64,000 nt of DNA from Prochlorothrix hollandica PCC 9006 = CALU 1027 (GCF_000332315.1 NZ_KB235941.1:1169509-1233508); one strand, 5' to 3'; positions 49,231 to 59,479 are shown, numbered from the stretch's first letter. The notes: generated by a model from the letters alone, not told the origin. Translations and numbers: made by a program.

Positions 49231-51843
49231 CTAAAGCCAGTTACCAACGAGAATGAAGGGTGCCCAATAAAACGGATGGGTCAAGCCATGGTCTTGAATC
49301 ATCGCCAACTGCGCACGACGGACTGCTTCAGCTTTGGAGACTCCACGCTGGGCCAACTGTTGGTAAAGCTCCGCCATAAACACAGCCGTGCCCTGATCAC
49401 TGACTTGCCACAGGGTCGCTAAGGTACTACGGGCACCGGAGCGCACCGCTAAACCCGCCAGTCCTAAAACGGCCCGATCGTCCCCGGCTGCCGTTTCGCA
49501 GGCACTGAAGACCAAGAGTTCGATCGCCTGCCCCTCTTTCCGAAAACCGCCTTGGAGTAATTGGCTCAGTTCTTCGATATTGATTTTGTCATCCCAGGTC
49601 AAAATAAAATTATCTTCAGCCTTAGAACTAAACTGGCCATGGGTGGCAAAGTGAACGATCGGGGTGGGTTTCTCTATAATTTGCTGAGCAACTACACTTT
49701 CTTGAAAATCTTCATTAAAAAAGATAGTGGCAGGCAGTTCCTTCTCAATGGCAGCAATCTCTAGGGCTACATTGGGCAGAGAGGTAAAGCCCTGACGTGC
49801 TTCACTCAGTCCCACCAGTGAGGCCGTTAAAACTTGATCACTGAGTGGAGTCGGTTCAAATAACTGAAGCCCTGGGGTCACTGCGATCGCATACTGCTCT
49901 AACAAGTACTGCTCCCCATCATGGAGGACAGCCATGGGGATATTGCGTAGGGAACCGTCTAAAACAAAGACTAAGCGTTCAATATCTCGCTCACTCAGGG
50001 TCGCTTCAAGGGGTCGGATTAACCAGTCATACAACGCCTGACTGGGTTTCTGGAACCCACTCATACTGGTGCGCAGGCGCAGGATCATATCTTGAGCAAC
50101 ATGTTCAACTCGGAGGGATTGAACTGGAACACTGGCATGATAAATCTCTTGATTCGGCTGACTGAGCAGGATTTCCAGCCGATCCTCTAGCAAAATAGTG
50201 TAAATGATGCCCGCCTTGGGATCAATTTGGTCCGCTGCGACTTCCTGAACCGAAACGCAGTTGGCTTGAAAGAAATTGACCAGTTCAGCCAGTTGCAGCG
50301 ATTCAATGGCTTTGCGGGCACCAATTAAGTTGTTTTGGCTGACAGTGGCGGGTTTGTCTGGGCTGGAGGCTACGTCAGGGCGGCGAGTGAGGAGAAGCCT
50401 CATATATTCGCGGTAAACGGGTTCCACTTCTTCGCGGAAGGAAAAGCGGGTTTCCCCTTGGAGACTGGCTAAATCAGCCCGGAGCAGTTCCAGGGAGGCA
50501 ATTGCAGCTTCATAGGCTTTTTCTGCCTCTGGTAACTGGCCCAAGTCCTGGAGGATTTGCCCTTGCTGCCACTGCCAGCGGTAGAGGATTTCTGTGGCGT
50601 TGAGGGTTTGGGCGAGGGTGAGCGCCTGCTGGGTGAGGTTGAGGGCCGTATCGAGGTCTTGGGTTTGGCGATAGAGCGTGGCTAAATGACCTAGGCCGTA
50701 GGATTCCGTAGCCTTGTCCTGAAGCTGTCGGGCACCGGTAATGGCTTCGGCAAGGCGCTGGGCTAGGTCGGGGAAATTGGGTTCAATGCGGTGGGCTTGC
50801 TGCCAGTCTAGGAGGCTGAGGGTGTCGCTGATGCGGGCGCGGAGGCTGGCCCGATCACGGGGGGCAGCGGCAAAGGCGGCTTCTACGGATTGGCGCAGGT
50901 CTGCGGCTTCGGAGTCTGTCAACCTGGGGTTCCGGGATTGGAAGTACCAGCGGTTGACCCAAACTTGCAGGTGCAGTCCGGGGTCATGGGAGTGCGTTAA
51001 AGCCTGTTTATAGGCGGCTTCTGCTTTAGTTTGCAGGGATTCTGTCTGATTTGAGCCGTAGTCTTGGAGCCACTGTTTATAGAGGAGGTTGCCTTGGTCA
51101 AATGCGGTTAAGGCCAGTTGTGGGGAGTCTTGCAGTTGGCTGGCAATGGCCCAGCTTTTGGCCAGATCCGCTTGGGCCTGTTCCAGCCCTTGGGTAAACT
51201 GCCGTAAATTGCCCAGTTCCCGCCACGTTTCTGCCGTTAGGCCACTGGGGGCTTGATTACCTAGCCCTTGGGCCAGGTCTTCTAGTTGTTGCTCAGCTTG
51301 GAGGGTGTAGCCTTGGCTGTGGAGCACTTTGGCGTGGTTGAGTTGGCTTTGGTATTGCCCTGGGAGGTCGCCGATCGATCGGTAGGCTTGGGTAGCGTTT
51401 GCAAAGTCGGTTTGGGCTTGCTCCAGATGGCCCTGGGCGTAGGCAAGGTGACCTTGGCCTTGGTGGGTTCTGGCCTGGAGAAAGGTGCGATCGGGGCCAG
51501 GGGGGAGGGCTTGGAGCAGGGTCTGGCTGGTGTTGAGGCTAGCGGCGGCGGCTTGCCATAGACCGAGTTGGATTTGGGCGTGGCCGATGTTGAGGTGGAG
51601 GCTGGCTTGGTCGCGGGGGTAGGCGTTGCTGAGTTGCTGTTGCCAGTGGTCGATGGCGGGGCGGTATTGACCAGCTTGGTAGAGGCCGAGGCCGCGATCG
51701 GGGCTGGGGCTAGACAGCGTTAGGGCTGGGGTTGAGGATGTGGGGACTGGGGAGGTTGGGGCAAGGGGAGAGTCCCGGCTGAGGGCCGGACCGATGGGGA
51801 GGCTCAGGCTCAGGCTGAGGAGCAGTAAGGGGGTGAGTTGCAT
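49231..51843 (-). CDS. exported TPR protein with C-terminal CHAT (caspase-like) domain
   Basis: The 870-residue product has a signal peptide (MQLTPLLLLSLSLSLPIGPALS), about ten TPR-like helical repeats (45-480; for example GLYQAGQYRPAIDHWQQQL) and a CHAT domain (about 590-870) with the catalytic His in HFATHG and Cys in VFSACETAAG, followed by GLAGLAVRSGARSTLATLWQVSD. CHAT domains are caspase-clan proteases. It starts 18 bp after the end of a two-partner-secretion exoprotein gene, a pairing seen repeatedly in cyanobacteria, and is probably cotranscribed. A role in processing or anchoring the exoprotein is inferred, not shown. Confidence 0.87.
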   Translation of the reverse strand: MQLTPLLLLSLSLSLPIGPALSRDSPLAPTSPVPTSSTPALTLSSPSPDRGLGLYQAGQYRPAIDHWQQQLSNAYPRDQASLHLNIGHAQIQLGLWQAAAASLNTSQTLLQALPPGPDRTFLQARTHQGQGHLAYAQGHLEQAQTDFANATQAYRSIGDLPGQYQSQLNHAKVLHSQGYTLQAEQQLEDLAQGLGNQAPSGLTAETWRELGNLRQFTQGLEQAQADLAKSWAIASQLQDSPQLALTAFDQGNLLYKQWLQDYGSNQTESLQTKAEAAYKQALTHSHDPGLHLQVWVNRWYFQSRNPRLTDSEAADLRQSVEAAFAAAPRDRASLRARISDTLSLLDWQQAHRIEPNFPDLAQRLAEAITGARQLQDKATESYGLGHLATLYRQTQDLDTALNLTQQALTLAQTLNATEILYRWQWQQGQILQDLGQLPEAEKAYEAAIASLELLRADLASLQGETRFSFREEVEPVYREYMRLLLTRRPDVASSPDKPATVSQNNLIGARKAIESLQLAELVNFFQANCVSVQEVAADQIDPKAGIIYTILLEDRLEILLSQPNQEIYHASVPVQSLRVEHVAQDMILRLRTSMSGFQKPSQALYDWLIRPLEATLSERDIERLVFVLDGSLRNIPMAVLHDGEQYLLEQYAIAVTPGLQLFEPTPLSDQVLTASLVGLSEARQGFTSLPNVALEIAAIEKELPATIFFNEDFQESVVAQQIIEKPTPIVHFATHGQFSSKAEDNFILTWDDKINIEELSQLLQGGFRKEGQAIELLVFSACETAAGDDRAVLGLAGLAVRSGARSTLATLWQVSDQGTAVFMAELYQQLAQRGVSKAEAVRRAQLAMIQDHGLTHPFYWAPFILVGNWL

Positions 51844-51861
51844 GGTGCGGGGGGGTGAGGG

Positions 51862-54800
51862 TTAGGGGGTGCAGGGAGCGAGGGCAACGTCAGGGTTGGC
51901 GAGGGCGGCTGACAGGGCGGCTGACAGGTCTGGGGCTGGGGCGAGGGGCGTGGGAGTGCTGGCGGTGTCAGCCAGGGTCACGGCAGTGGGGTGGAGGCGG
52001 AGGTCGGGGGTTAGGGTGCGGGGGTTGGGGGCGGTGTCCACCGAGGCGGTGATGCCTCCCCGCCCGATCAGGGTGAATTTACTCCGGCTGGCGGGGCTGC
52101 TGAGGTCGCAACTGCGATCGATGAGGCTACTGGGGTCAATCAGGTTGGCGGGGAGTGTTCCTAGTCCTTGGCTGGGGTCTACATTGGGGGTCTCAATCGT
52201 GCCAGACGTGCCGAAACGAGAGCTAGACGTGAGATTATTGCGGGGATCTTGGCGAGGACTGTTGTTACTGCGCACATCAAAGCCAAAAATACCGAGGGCA
52301 TTGATGTTGATGTTGCCCCCATTGCCCTCAAAGGCGTTGGCAATGATGTCACTGTTGCTGTTGGGTTCTGCAAGGACAAAGCGAGCCAAAATGTTGATAT
52401 CGCCCCCATTGCCCCCACTGCCTGCGGTGCCCGCTTCTGTGGAAAGGACGCTGTTGTTCTGGAGGCGGAAGAGGTCACTTAAGGTTAAGGTAATATTGCC
52501 CCCGTCGCTACTGCGGGTAATTGCGCTAATGCTGCCGTTATCTAGGTATAAATTCCCGGAAATTAAGCTAATGCTGCCCCCAGTTCCGCTGCCTTGGGAG
52601 TCTACGGCAACTTTGCCGCCATTGCGAATCAAGGTGTCAAGGGGGTCGATGTTGATGCTGCCCCCTGCGCCGCTGGAGCTTTCACTGGTGATGGCTTCAA
52701 TGCTGCCGTTGTTGAGATCGAGGGTGTTACGGGTGTTGACTTTAACGTTGCCTGAGTTCCCGGTTCCGAAGGTGTTGGTGCGAATGCTAGCACCGTTGCT
52801 GAGGGTGAAGTTACTGCTAGTCAGGGTGATGTCTCCGGCACGACCTGCGTTAGCATCTGGGCTATAGGTGGAGGCAGTGACGGCGATCCCATCGGTGAGG
52901 GTTAGTTCTGGGGTGATCATGGCGATGTTACCGGCGTTGCCGCTGCTGCGGGTTTCCACGGCGATGCTGCCCTGGCCTTGGAGGGTGATGGCTTGGGGGG
53001 CGGTGAGGGTGATGCTGCCCCCATCGCCGGAAGCGGTGGTGGAAGCGGAAATAAAGCCTTGGGCGCGGAATTGGACGGTGATGCTGGAGTCTGTTCTGTA
53101 GGGGGTGATTTGGAGGCTTCCGGCGGGGGCGCTGCTGGCGGTTTCGGCAAAAATCCCTAAACGGCCTGAGATATCGAGGTCGGAGATGGCGAGGGTGATG
53201 TTGCCGCCGCCTTCTAGATTGGTGGAATCTTGGGTCACGGTGGCGCTGAGTTGGGCGTTCTCCCCCATGATCAGTTTTGGGCTTTTCACTGCAATATCGC
53301 CCGGTGTGCCGGAGGAGGAGGTTTCGACGGAGAGGCGTGTGTTGGCCCCGAGGGTGATGAGGTCGGAGACGTTGACGGCGAGGGAACTGGCATTACCGGT
53401 ACCGGCGGTATCCGCAGCGATGACGGCTCCCTCCAGGAGGGTAAGCTGAGGGGTGGTAATGGAAATTTCGTTAGCATTTCCGGTGGCCCCTGCTGCCACC
53501 TGGCTGAGGATTTGGCTGCCTGCGCCTGTTTCGGTTTGTCCTTGTAAGATAACGGAGTCCGTTGCTTGAATTTGGACTGTCCCCGCATCCCCTTTGCCCA
53601 AGGTACTGGCAGTCAGTTTTGCCCCATCCCGTAGGGAGAGAGACCCGGTGTCGATCGTGATCCCCCCAGCACTGCCCTCTGCCCCTGATTCCACTTGGCT
53701 CAAAATACCACTGACAAAGCCTTGGGAATCTTCTCCCGCTACGACGATATCTCCCGTGGCGGTGATGTCGATCGTCCCCGCATCCCCTTGACCAAAGGTA
53801 CTGGCAGACAGTTGTGCCCCATCCCGTAGGGAGAGAGAGCCGGTGCGGATGGTGATGCCTGCTGAATTGCCCTCGGCTCCGGCCTCCACATGGCTAAAAA
53901 GTCCCGTGTAAAAGCCTTGGGAATTTTCTCCCGCCAAGGAAATATCCCCCGTGGCGATGATGTCGAGCTTCCCTGCATCCCCTTGACCAAAGGTACTGGC
54001 CGTCAGTCCTGCCCCATCCAACAGGGAGAGGGAGCTAGTCCGGATGGTGATGCCCCCCGAATTGCCCTCTGCGCCTGCTTGCACTTGGCTCAACATGAGA
54101 CTGCCCAAGTCTTGGGAATTTTCCCCCGCCAGGGAAATATCCCCCGTGGCGGTGATGTCGATCGTCCCAGCATTGCCTTTGCCATAGGTACTGGCTGCAA
54201 TGAGTGTCCCATCCCGCAGGGAAAGAGACCCGGTTCGGATCGAGATCCCCCCCGAACTGCCCTCTGCTCCAGATTCCACTTCGCTAGAGAATCCACTGAC
54301 GAAGCCTTGGGAATCTTCCCCTGCCAAGGAAATCTCCCCCGTGGCGGTAATGTCGATCGCCCCCGCATTGCCTTTGCTAGAGGTATTGGAATCAAGTTGT
54401 GCCCCATCCCGTAGGGAGAGCGACCCGGTTCGGATCGTGATCCCCCCCGAACTGCCCTCTGCTCCGGATTCCACGCGGCTCAAGAGTCTACTGCCCAAGC
54501 CATCGGAGTCTTCTCCTGCCAGGGAAATATCCCCCGTGGCGGTGATGTCGATCGCCCCAGCATTGCCTTTGCCATAGGTATTGGCCGTCAGTATGGTTCC
54601 ATCCAGCAGGGAGAGAGACCCGGTATGGATCGTGATCCCCCCCGAACTGCCCTCTGCTTCTGATTCCACCGTGCTAAAAATTCTACTGCCCAAGCCTTGG
54701 GAAGATTCCCCCGCCAAGGAAATATCCCCCGTGGCGTTGATGTCGATCGCCCCAGCATCCCCTTTGCCCACGGTACTGGCCGTCACTTCTGCCCCATCCC

Positions 54801-57800
54801 GCAGGAAAAGTGACCCGGTACGGATCGTGATCCCCCCCGAACTGCCCTCTGCTTCTGATTCCACTTCGCTAAAGAATCCACTAATCGAACCTTGGGAAGT
54901 TTCCCCTGCTAAGACCATATCCCCGGTGGCAGTGATGTCGATCGCCCCCGCATTGCCTTTGCCAAAGGTACTGGAATCAAGTTGTGCCCCATCCCGTAGG
55001 GAGAGCGAGCCGGTTCGGATCGTGATCCCTCCCGAACTGCCCTCTGCTCCTGATTCCACGCGGCTCAAGAGTCTACTGCCTGAGACAGAGGAGTTTTCTC
55101 CCACTAGGGAAATATCCCCGGTGGCGGTGATGTCGAGCTTCCCAGCATTGCCTTTGCCATAGGTACTGGTGGCAACGAATGCCCCATCCAACAGGGAGAG
55201 AGAGCCGGTCCGGATCGTGATGCCCCCAGCACTGCCCTCTGCGTATGTGTCTACTTCGCTAAAGACTCCACTGATAAACCCTTGGGAACTGTCCCCGGCT
55301 AAGACAATATCCCCCGTGGCGGTGATGTCGATCGCCCCCGCATTGCCTTTGCCAAAGGTACTGGAATCAAGTTGTGCCCCATCCCGTAGGGAGAGCGAGC
55401 CGGTTCGGATCGTGATCCCCCCCGAACTGCCCTCTGCTCCGGATTCCACGCGGCTCAAGAGTCCACTTCCCAAGCCATAGGAGTCTTCTCCTGCCAGGGA
55501 AATATCCCCCGTGGCGGTGATGTCGATCGCCCCGGCATTCCCTATGCCCAAGGTGCTGGAATCCAAGCGTATCCCCTCCCGCAGGGAAAGAGACCCGGTG
55601 TCGATCGTGATCCCCCCAGCACTGCCCTCTGCCCCTGATTCCACTCGGCTAAACAGACCCCCACCCGTCAAAACGATGTCCCCAGTGGTCGTAATTTCAA
55701 TGTCTCCAGCCTGAGCCGTAGAAGAACCCAAACCAGAGCCGATTCCTGCTTTAATTTCACTGTTGACCCAATCTAAAGTCCGGGCATTGATGACAACCCC
55801 TCCTTGATCCCCCCCCAGCACATTAACACGGGCTTCTGTTAGCTGAATATCACCAGCGGCATTGAATTGGACTAAACCACTTTGGGACTTTCCCTGGGCT
55901 TTGACATCACCGACCAAGGCAATATCTCCCCCAGAAATCAAGCTAATGCTTCCCGCAAGCTGCCCGGAAGTACTGATCAAGCCCGGAGTTATAGGAACAC
56001 CCAGATTAATCTTTCCCCCCGCATTAACGGTAACATTCCCTCCCGATCCTGCGGAACCTGTCCCCTCTGCTAAGATTCCCAGCAAAGCCACATCACCTGT
56101 CCCATTGAGGATGACATTACCCCCATTGCCTCCATCGCTCAGCAGGGAGGTAATTAAAAGCTGGGTTCCTAAGGCTGTGCCCCATGGCGCAAGATCTCCT
56201 GCCCGAAATAGAGTCCCTGAATCATTCTCGGCAGTATCAACAACACTTAAGTGCCACGTTCCATCTGCCACTTCTCCCTCCACAGCCAATAGCGTTCCCT
56301 GGGGTCGAAAACTGCCATCAAAAGGAGCAGAACCAGCCGTAATAAGCGTTAATGCGTCATCATTCAGCAATGTATCCTGGAAATTCTCTCCAGAATCACC
56401 CACACCCGTAAATAGTTCTAAAGATGAACCGAGGGGCGAAATCAGTGAAACCTCCAAATCCGAGTCCCAAGTATGGGCAGCAGAAAACCGCACATCCAGG
56501 TCACTAATGAACCCAACGCCTACGGGGACACTAAAGGTAAAGTTGGCAGGACCGCTGGTCCCGACGGCGGGAATTGGACCCCCTGCATCAATGTCGATCG
56601 TCGTTAAGATTTCTTCAGCCTGAACAGAGGTATCGATCGTCCCCAGGGTTAAATTCACACCCGAAATAGTGAGATTACGGCCATTGGTTTTCAGGGCATC
56701 CCCCAAGTCCAGCATGGTTACATCGCCTACACCATCGGCATTCGCATCAGCCACAAAAATAAGACTGCCACTGCCCCCTTGAAACAGCAGTTCGTTATCC
56801 GCTAAATCTGCGATCGTGATGCCATCCGTTGCTTGCAAAACCACATTGGTATTGCCCGCCAGTCCCTCTAGTTCAGACTCATAAATTGTCGTGGGGGCTA
56901 AATCATTAAAGGCACTCAGGGGCGCACTGAGAATTTGACCCGCTAGCCCAGACACCTCTCCGGCAAAACGATCGGATCCATCCGCCCCACTATCTCCAGA
57001 CCCACTGGCAATAGTAATGGTTGTGGGATCCAGCAAAACCACCCCCGACTCTCCCAAGGGCGTAGCAGTGTCCACATCACCCCGAAAAATCAAATGACCT
57101 TGACTGGAAACCTCAACAAAACCACCCTTGGCCGGATTCCCTAGCCCCTCGATCGCCGCTGCACCACGGGCAGAAATAGTGCCATAGAAACCCGTCACCT
57201 CATCTGACCAGACGATAACCGTGCCACCATCCCCAGATTCCAGAGCATTCGCTTCAATCCTGGCTTCCGGAGCAATATAAGTGCGTAAGGTATTGAAAAT
57301 CAGGTGACTGCCCTGGGCGCTTCCTCCCAGCAGAACTGTCCCGCCCCCCGTTTGACCGGACACATCAATGCTTGCCCCATCCAGCAAGCCGACGCTTTGC
57401 CCCCAGAACTGAACGCTTCCCCCAGGTGCCACCACACTGCCGCTTTGGGTAACCTCCCGTGCCTGTAACAGCAGAACCTGGCCATCCTTCACCGCTAACC
57501 GGCCAGCATTGTGAATATTGCCCCAGTGACTTTGAACCGCTTGGAGATCCGGGGGCCGAGTGATGGTGAGTAGGGGGGGAGCGATCGGGGTTTTGGCACT
57601 GAAGATGAAGTCAGGACCCCAAGTCCAGGATTCGGCTGTTGTAGCGTGAAATGAGCCGGAAAGATCTAACCGCGCATTCGACCCAAACACAATGCCGTTG
57701 GGATTGAGCAAAAACAGATCTGCCGTGCCATTCACTCCCAACACGCCATCAATCTGGGACTCGCCCAGGCCCGTCACCCGGCTAAAAATCATCTCAATGC

Positions 57801-58104
57801 CGCTGGGGTTGGCAAAATAGGCCCGCCCCCCCTCTGCAATGCCAAATTCTAAAAAACTGTGGAATAAACTGGGGCCACGCGCCGCTCCTCCCTCAATCAA
57901 TGCCGCCTGCCCGTCCCTGACCACGGCCTCCCGCACCGTCGAACCCTCCGCCCCCAGCGTCCCATCCGGCACAATTTGCGCCATCCCCGGCCCTCCTGCC
58001 CAGGCCAGCCCCACCAAGGTCAGCATCCATTGCCACCGGCAATCTAGCCTTGTTACACGGGGAAATTTATCACGGGGAAATTTATAATAAGTTTTGTTAG
58101 GCAT
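51862..58104 (-). CDS. two-partner-secretion (filamentous haemagglutinin-like) exoprotein with P domain and repeats
   Basis: The product of 2,080 residues has a signal peptide (WMLTLVGLAWAGGPGMAQ), a TPS secretion domain (about 45-310) with GGAARGPSLFHSF, FANPSGIEMIFSRVTG and LFLLNPNGIVFG, a proprotein-convertase P-like domain (about 498-645, DLDVRFSAAHTWDSDLEVSLISP to GTWHLSVVDTAENDSGT), eleven or more 65-residue repeats (about 800-1510) and a beta-helical remainder. It should pass the outer membrane through a TpsB pore, which is not encoded here. The ATG at 58104 follows the purD stop by 5 bp. Near the start a 15-bp duplication gives KFPRDKFPR. The CHAT-TPR gene follows after 18 bp. Confidence 0.88.
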   Translation of the reverse strand: MPNKTYYKFPRDKFPRVTRLDCRWQWMLTLVGLAWAGGPGMAQIVPDGTLGAEGSTVREAVVRDGQAALIEGGAARGPSLFHSFLEFGIAEGGRAYFANPSGIEMIFSRVTGLGESQIDGVLGVNGTADLFLLNPNGIVFGSNARLDLSGSFHATTAESWTWGPDFIFSAKTPIAPPLLTITRPPDLQAVQSHWGNIHNAGRLAVKDGQVLLLQAREVTQSGSVVAPGGSVQFWGQSVGLLDGASIDVSGQTGGGTVLLGGSAQGSHLIFNTLRTYIAPEARIEANALESGDGGTVIVWSDEVTGFYGTISARGAAAIEGLGNPAKGGFVEVSSQGHLIFRGDVDTATPLGESGVVLLDPTTITIASGSGDSGADGSDRFAGEVSGLAGQILSAPLSAFNDLAPTTIYESELEGLAGNTNVVLQATDGITIADLADNELLFQGGSGSLIFVADANADGVGDVTMLDLGDALKTNGRNLTISGVNLTLGTIDTSVQAEEILTTIDIDAGGPIPAVGTSGPANFTFSVPVGVGFISDLDVRFSAAHTWDSDLEVSLISPLGSSLELFTGVGDSGENFQDTLLNDDALTLITAGSAPFDGSFRPQGTLLAVEGEVADGTWHLSVVDTAENDSGTLFRAGDLAPWGTALGTQLLITSLLSDGGNGGNVILNGTGDVALLGILAEGTGSAGSGGNVTVNAGGKINLGVPITPGLISTSGQLAGSISLISGGDIALVGDVKAQGKSQSGLVQFNAAGDIQLTEARVNVLGGDQGGVVINARTLDWVNSEIKAGIGSGLGSSTAQAGDIEITTTGDIVLTGGGLFSRVESGAEGSAGGITIDTGSLSLREGIRLDSSTLGIGNAGAIDITATGDISLAGEDSYGLGSGLLSRVESGAEGSSGGITIRTGSLSLRDGAQLDSSTFGKGNAGAIDITATGDIVLAGDSSQGFISGVFSEVDTYAEGSAGGITIRTGSLSLLDGAFVATSTYGKGNAGKLDITATGDISLVGENSSVSGSRLLSRVESGAEGSSGGITIRTGSLSLRDGAQLDSSTFGKGNAGAIDITATGDMVLAGETSQGSISGFFSEVESEAEGSSGGITIRTGSLFLRDGAEVTASTVGKGDAGAIDINATGDISLAGESSQGLGSRIFSTVESEAEGSSGGITIHTGSLSLLDGTILTANTYGKGNAGAIDITATGDISLAGEDSDGLGSRLLSRVESGAEGSSGGITIRTGSLSLRDGAQLDSNTSSKGNAGAIDITATGEISLAGEDSQGFVSGFSSEVESGAEGSSGGISIRTGSLSLRDGTLIAASTYGKGNAGTIDITATGDISLAGENSQDLGSLMLSQVQAGAEGNSGGITIRTSSLSLLDGAGLTASTFGQGDAGKLDIIATGDISLAGENSQGFYTGLFSHVEAGAEGNSAGITIRTGSLSLRDGAQLSASTFGQGDAGTIDITATGDIVVAGEDSQGFVSGILSQVESGAEGSAGGITIDTGSLSLRDGAKLTASTLGKGDAGTVQIQATDSVILQGQTETGAGSQILSQVAAGATGNANEISITTPQLTLLEGAVIAADTAGTGNASSLAVNVSDLITLGANTRLSVETSSSGTPGDIAVKSPKLIMGENAQLSATVTQDSTNLEGGGNITLAISDLDISGRLGIFAETASSAPAGSLQITPYRTDSSITVQFRAQGFISASTTASGDGGSITLTAPQAITLQGQGSIAVETRSSGNAGNIAMITPELTLTDGIAVTASTYSPDANAGRAGDITLTSSNFTLSNGASIRTNTFGTGNSGNVKVNTRNTLDLNNGSIEAITSESSSGAGGSINIDPLDTLIRNGGKVAVDSQGSGTGGSISLISGNLYLDNGSISAITRSSDGGNITLTLSDLFRLQNNSVLSTEAGTAGSGGNGGDINILARFVLAEPNSNSDIIANAFEGNGGNININALGIFGFDVRSNNSPRQDPRNNLTSSSRFGTSGTIETPNVDPSQGLGTLPANLIDPSSLIDRSCDLSSPASRSKFTLIGRGGITASVDTAPNPRTLTPDLRLHPTAVTLADTASTPTPLAPAPDLSAALSAALANPDVALAPCTP
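53580..55700 (-). repeat. eleven in-phase 195-bp (65-residue) repeats
   Basis: The GCCCCATCCC anchor or its variants recurs at 53621, 53816, 54011, 54206, 54401, 54596, 54791, 54986, 55181, 55376 and 55571, every interval exactly 195 bp. Each unit encodes GNAGAIDITATGDISLAGE, then xxSRVESGAEGSSGGITI, then RTGSLSLRDGAQLxxST. Units differ by substitutions but no indel is seen. Confidence 0.92.
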
Positions 58105-58109
58105 TACAA

Positions 58110-59384
58110 TCACGATCGCACCTGATAGCCAATATCCCGGCGGCAATACATCCCTTCAAACTGGATCAAGTCCAGGGCTGCGTAAGCGTCGGCGAACGCC
58201 CGATCGAAATCCGCCCCCACCGCCGTCACCCCCAAGACCCGACCGCCATCGGTCACTACGGCTCCTGTGGGGGTGGTTTGGGTTCCTGCCTGGAACACCA
58301 TGGCTCCCTGGATCTGGGCTGATTCCAGACCCGTAATGGGGTGGCCCTTGCCATAGCTGCCGGGATAGCCCCCCGCCGCCGCCACCACACAAGCCGCCAC
58401 CCCCGGTTTCCACACCAGGGGCACCTGATCCAAACGCCCCTCGCAGCAGGCCAGCAGCAGATCCAGCAGGGGGGTATCCAGCAAGGGCAGCACCACCTGG
58501 GTTTCCGGATCCCCAAAGCGACAGTTAAACTCAATCACCCCCAGATTCCCATCCGGGCTAATCATCAGCCCCGCGTAGAGAATCCCCCGGTAGTCAATAC
58601 CCCGCCGCTGAAATTCCTGGAGGGCCGGTTGCAGCACCTCCGTTTCGATGCGCTGGAGAATGGCGGGAGTGACCAAGGGGGCCGGGGCATAGGCTCCCAT
58701 GCCGCCGGTGTTGGATCCGGTGTCCCCTTCCCCGATGCGCTTGTGATCCTGGGCCGGCACCAAGGGAACAATGGTTTGGCCATCGCACAGGGCCAGCACC
58801 GACGCTTCAGCCCCCTGCAAACAGTCTTCAATGACCAGACACTGCCCCGCTGTGCCGAACTTGCCCCCCAAGGCATCGGCGATCGCCGCCTCAGCCTCCG
58901 CCACCGTTGCCGCCACCGTCACCCCTTTCCCCGCCGCCAGACCATCGGCCTTGACCACAATGGGGGCACCCTGCTGTCGGACATAGGCTTGGGCGGTGCT
59001 GGCTTCCGTGAAGGTGGCCGATCGCGCCGTAGGGATCCCCGCCGCTGCCATAAAGTCCTTGGCCCAGGCTTTGCTGCCTTCGATCTGCGCTCCGGCTTGG
59101 CTGGGTCCAAACACGGCGATGCCCTGATCCCTCAGCACATCTGTCAGCCCCAACACCAACGGCACCTCTGGACCCACCACCACCAAATCCACGCTCTCTT
59201 GGTGGCACAGATCCACCAAGCCGGGAAAATCATCGACGGCGATCGCCCGATTGCAGCATTTTTCTAACCCCGCTGTGCCCCCATTGCCGGGAGTGCAGAT
59301 CACTGCCTCCACCTGGGGAGACTGGGCCAAACTCCACGCCAAGGTATGCTCTCGGCCACCATTCCCGACGATTAGAAGACGCAT
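58110..59384 (-). CDS. purD: phosphoribosylamine-glycine ligase
   Basis: The 424-residue ATP-grasp enzyme has MRLLIVGNGGREHTLAW at the start, VVVGPEVPLVLGLTDVL, the ATP-grasp loop VVKADGLAAGKGVTVA, and the metal-binding EFNCRFGDPETQVVLP. It catalyses the second step of purine synthesis. The ATG at 59384 gives the family start; a TTG at 59399 is less likely. The stop is 5 bp upstream of the exoprotein start, so a shared transcript is possible. Confidence 0.94.
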   Translation of the reverse strand: MRLLIVGNGGREHTLAWSLAQSPQVEAVICTPGNGGTAGLEKCCNRAIAVDDFPGLVDLCHQESVDLVVVGPEVPLVLGLTDVLRDQGIAVFGPSQAGAQIEGSKAWAKDFMAAAGIPTARSATFTEASTAQAYVRQQGAPIVVKADGLAAGKGVTVAATVAEAEAAIADALGGKFGTAGQCLVIEDCLQGAEASVLALCDGQTIVPLVPAQDHKRIGEGDTGSNTGGMGAYAPAPLVTPAILQRIETEVLQPALQEFQRRGIDYRGILYAGLMISPDGNLGVIEFNCRFGDPETQVVLPLLDTPLLDLLLACCEGRLDQVPLVWKPGVAACVVAAAGGYPGSYGKGHPITGLESAQIQGAMVFQAGTQTTPTGAVVTDGGRVLGVTAVGADFDRAFADAYAALDLIQFEGMYCRRDIGYQVRS

Positions 59385-59403
59385 GGGCAGATACACCAAT
59401 TAA

Positions 59404-59479
59404 GGGGTTAAAAGAGAGGGGTTAAAAGAGAGGGGTTAAAAGAGAGGGGTTAAAAGAGAGGGGTTAAAAGAGAGGGGTT
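59404..59479. repeat. 14-bp tandem repeat, about six units
   Basis: GGGGTTAAAAGAGA starts at 59404, 59418, 59432, 59446, 59460 and 59474. It lies directly upstream of purD. Confidence 0.9.

Noticed and set aside
53594..55714. Long plus-strand open frames across the exoprotein repeats
   Set aside because: They are antisense to a well-supported gene, recur with the 195-bp repeat, and show no start signals or family resemblance.
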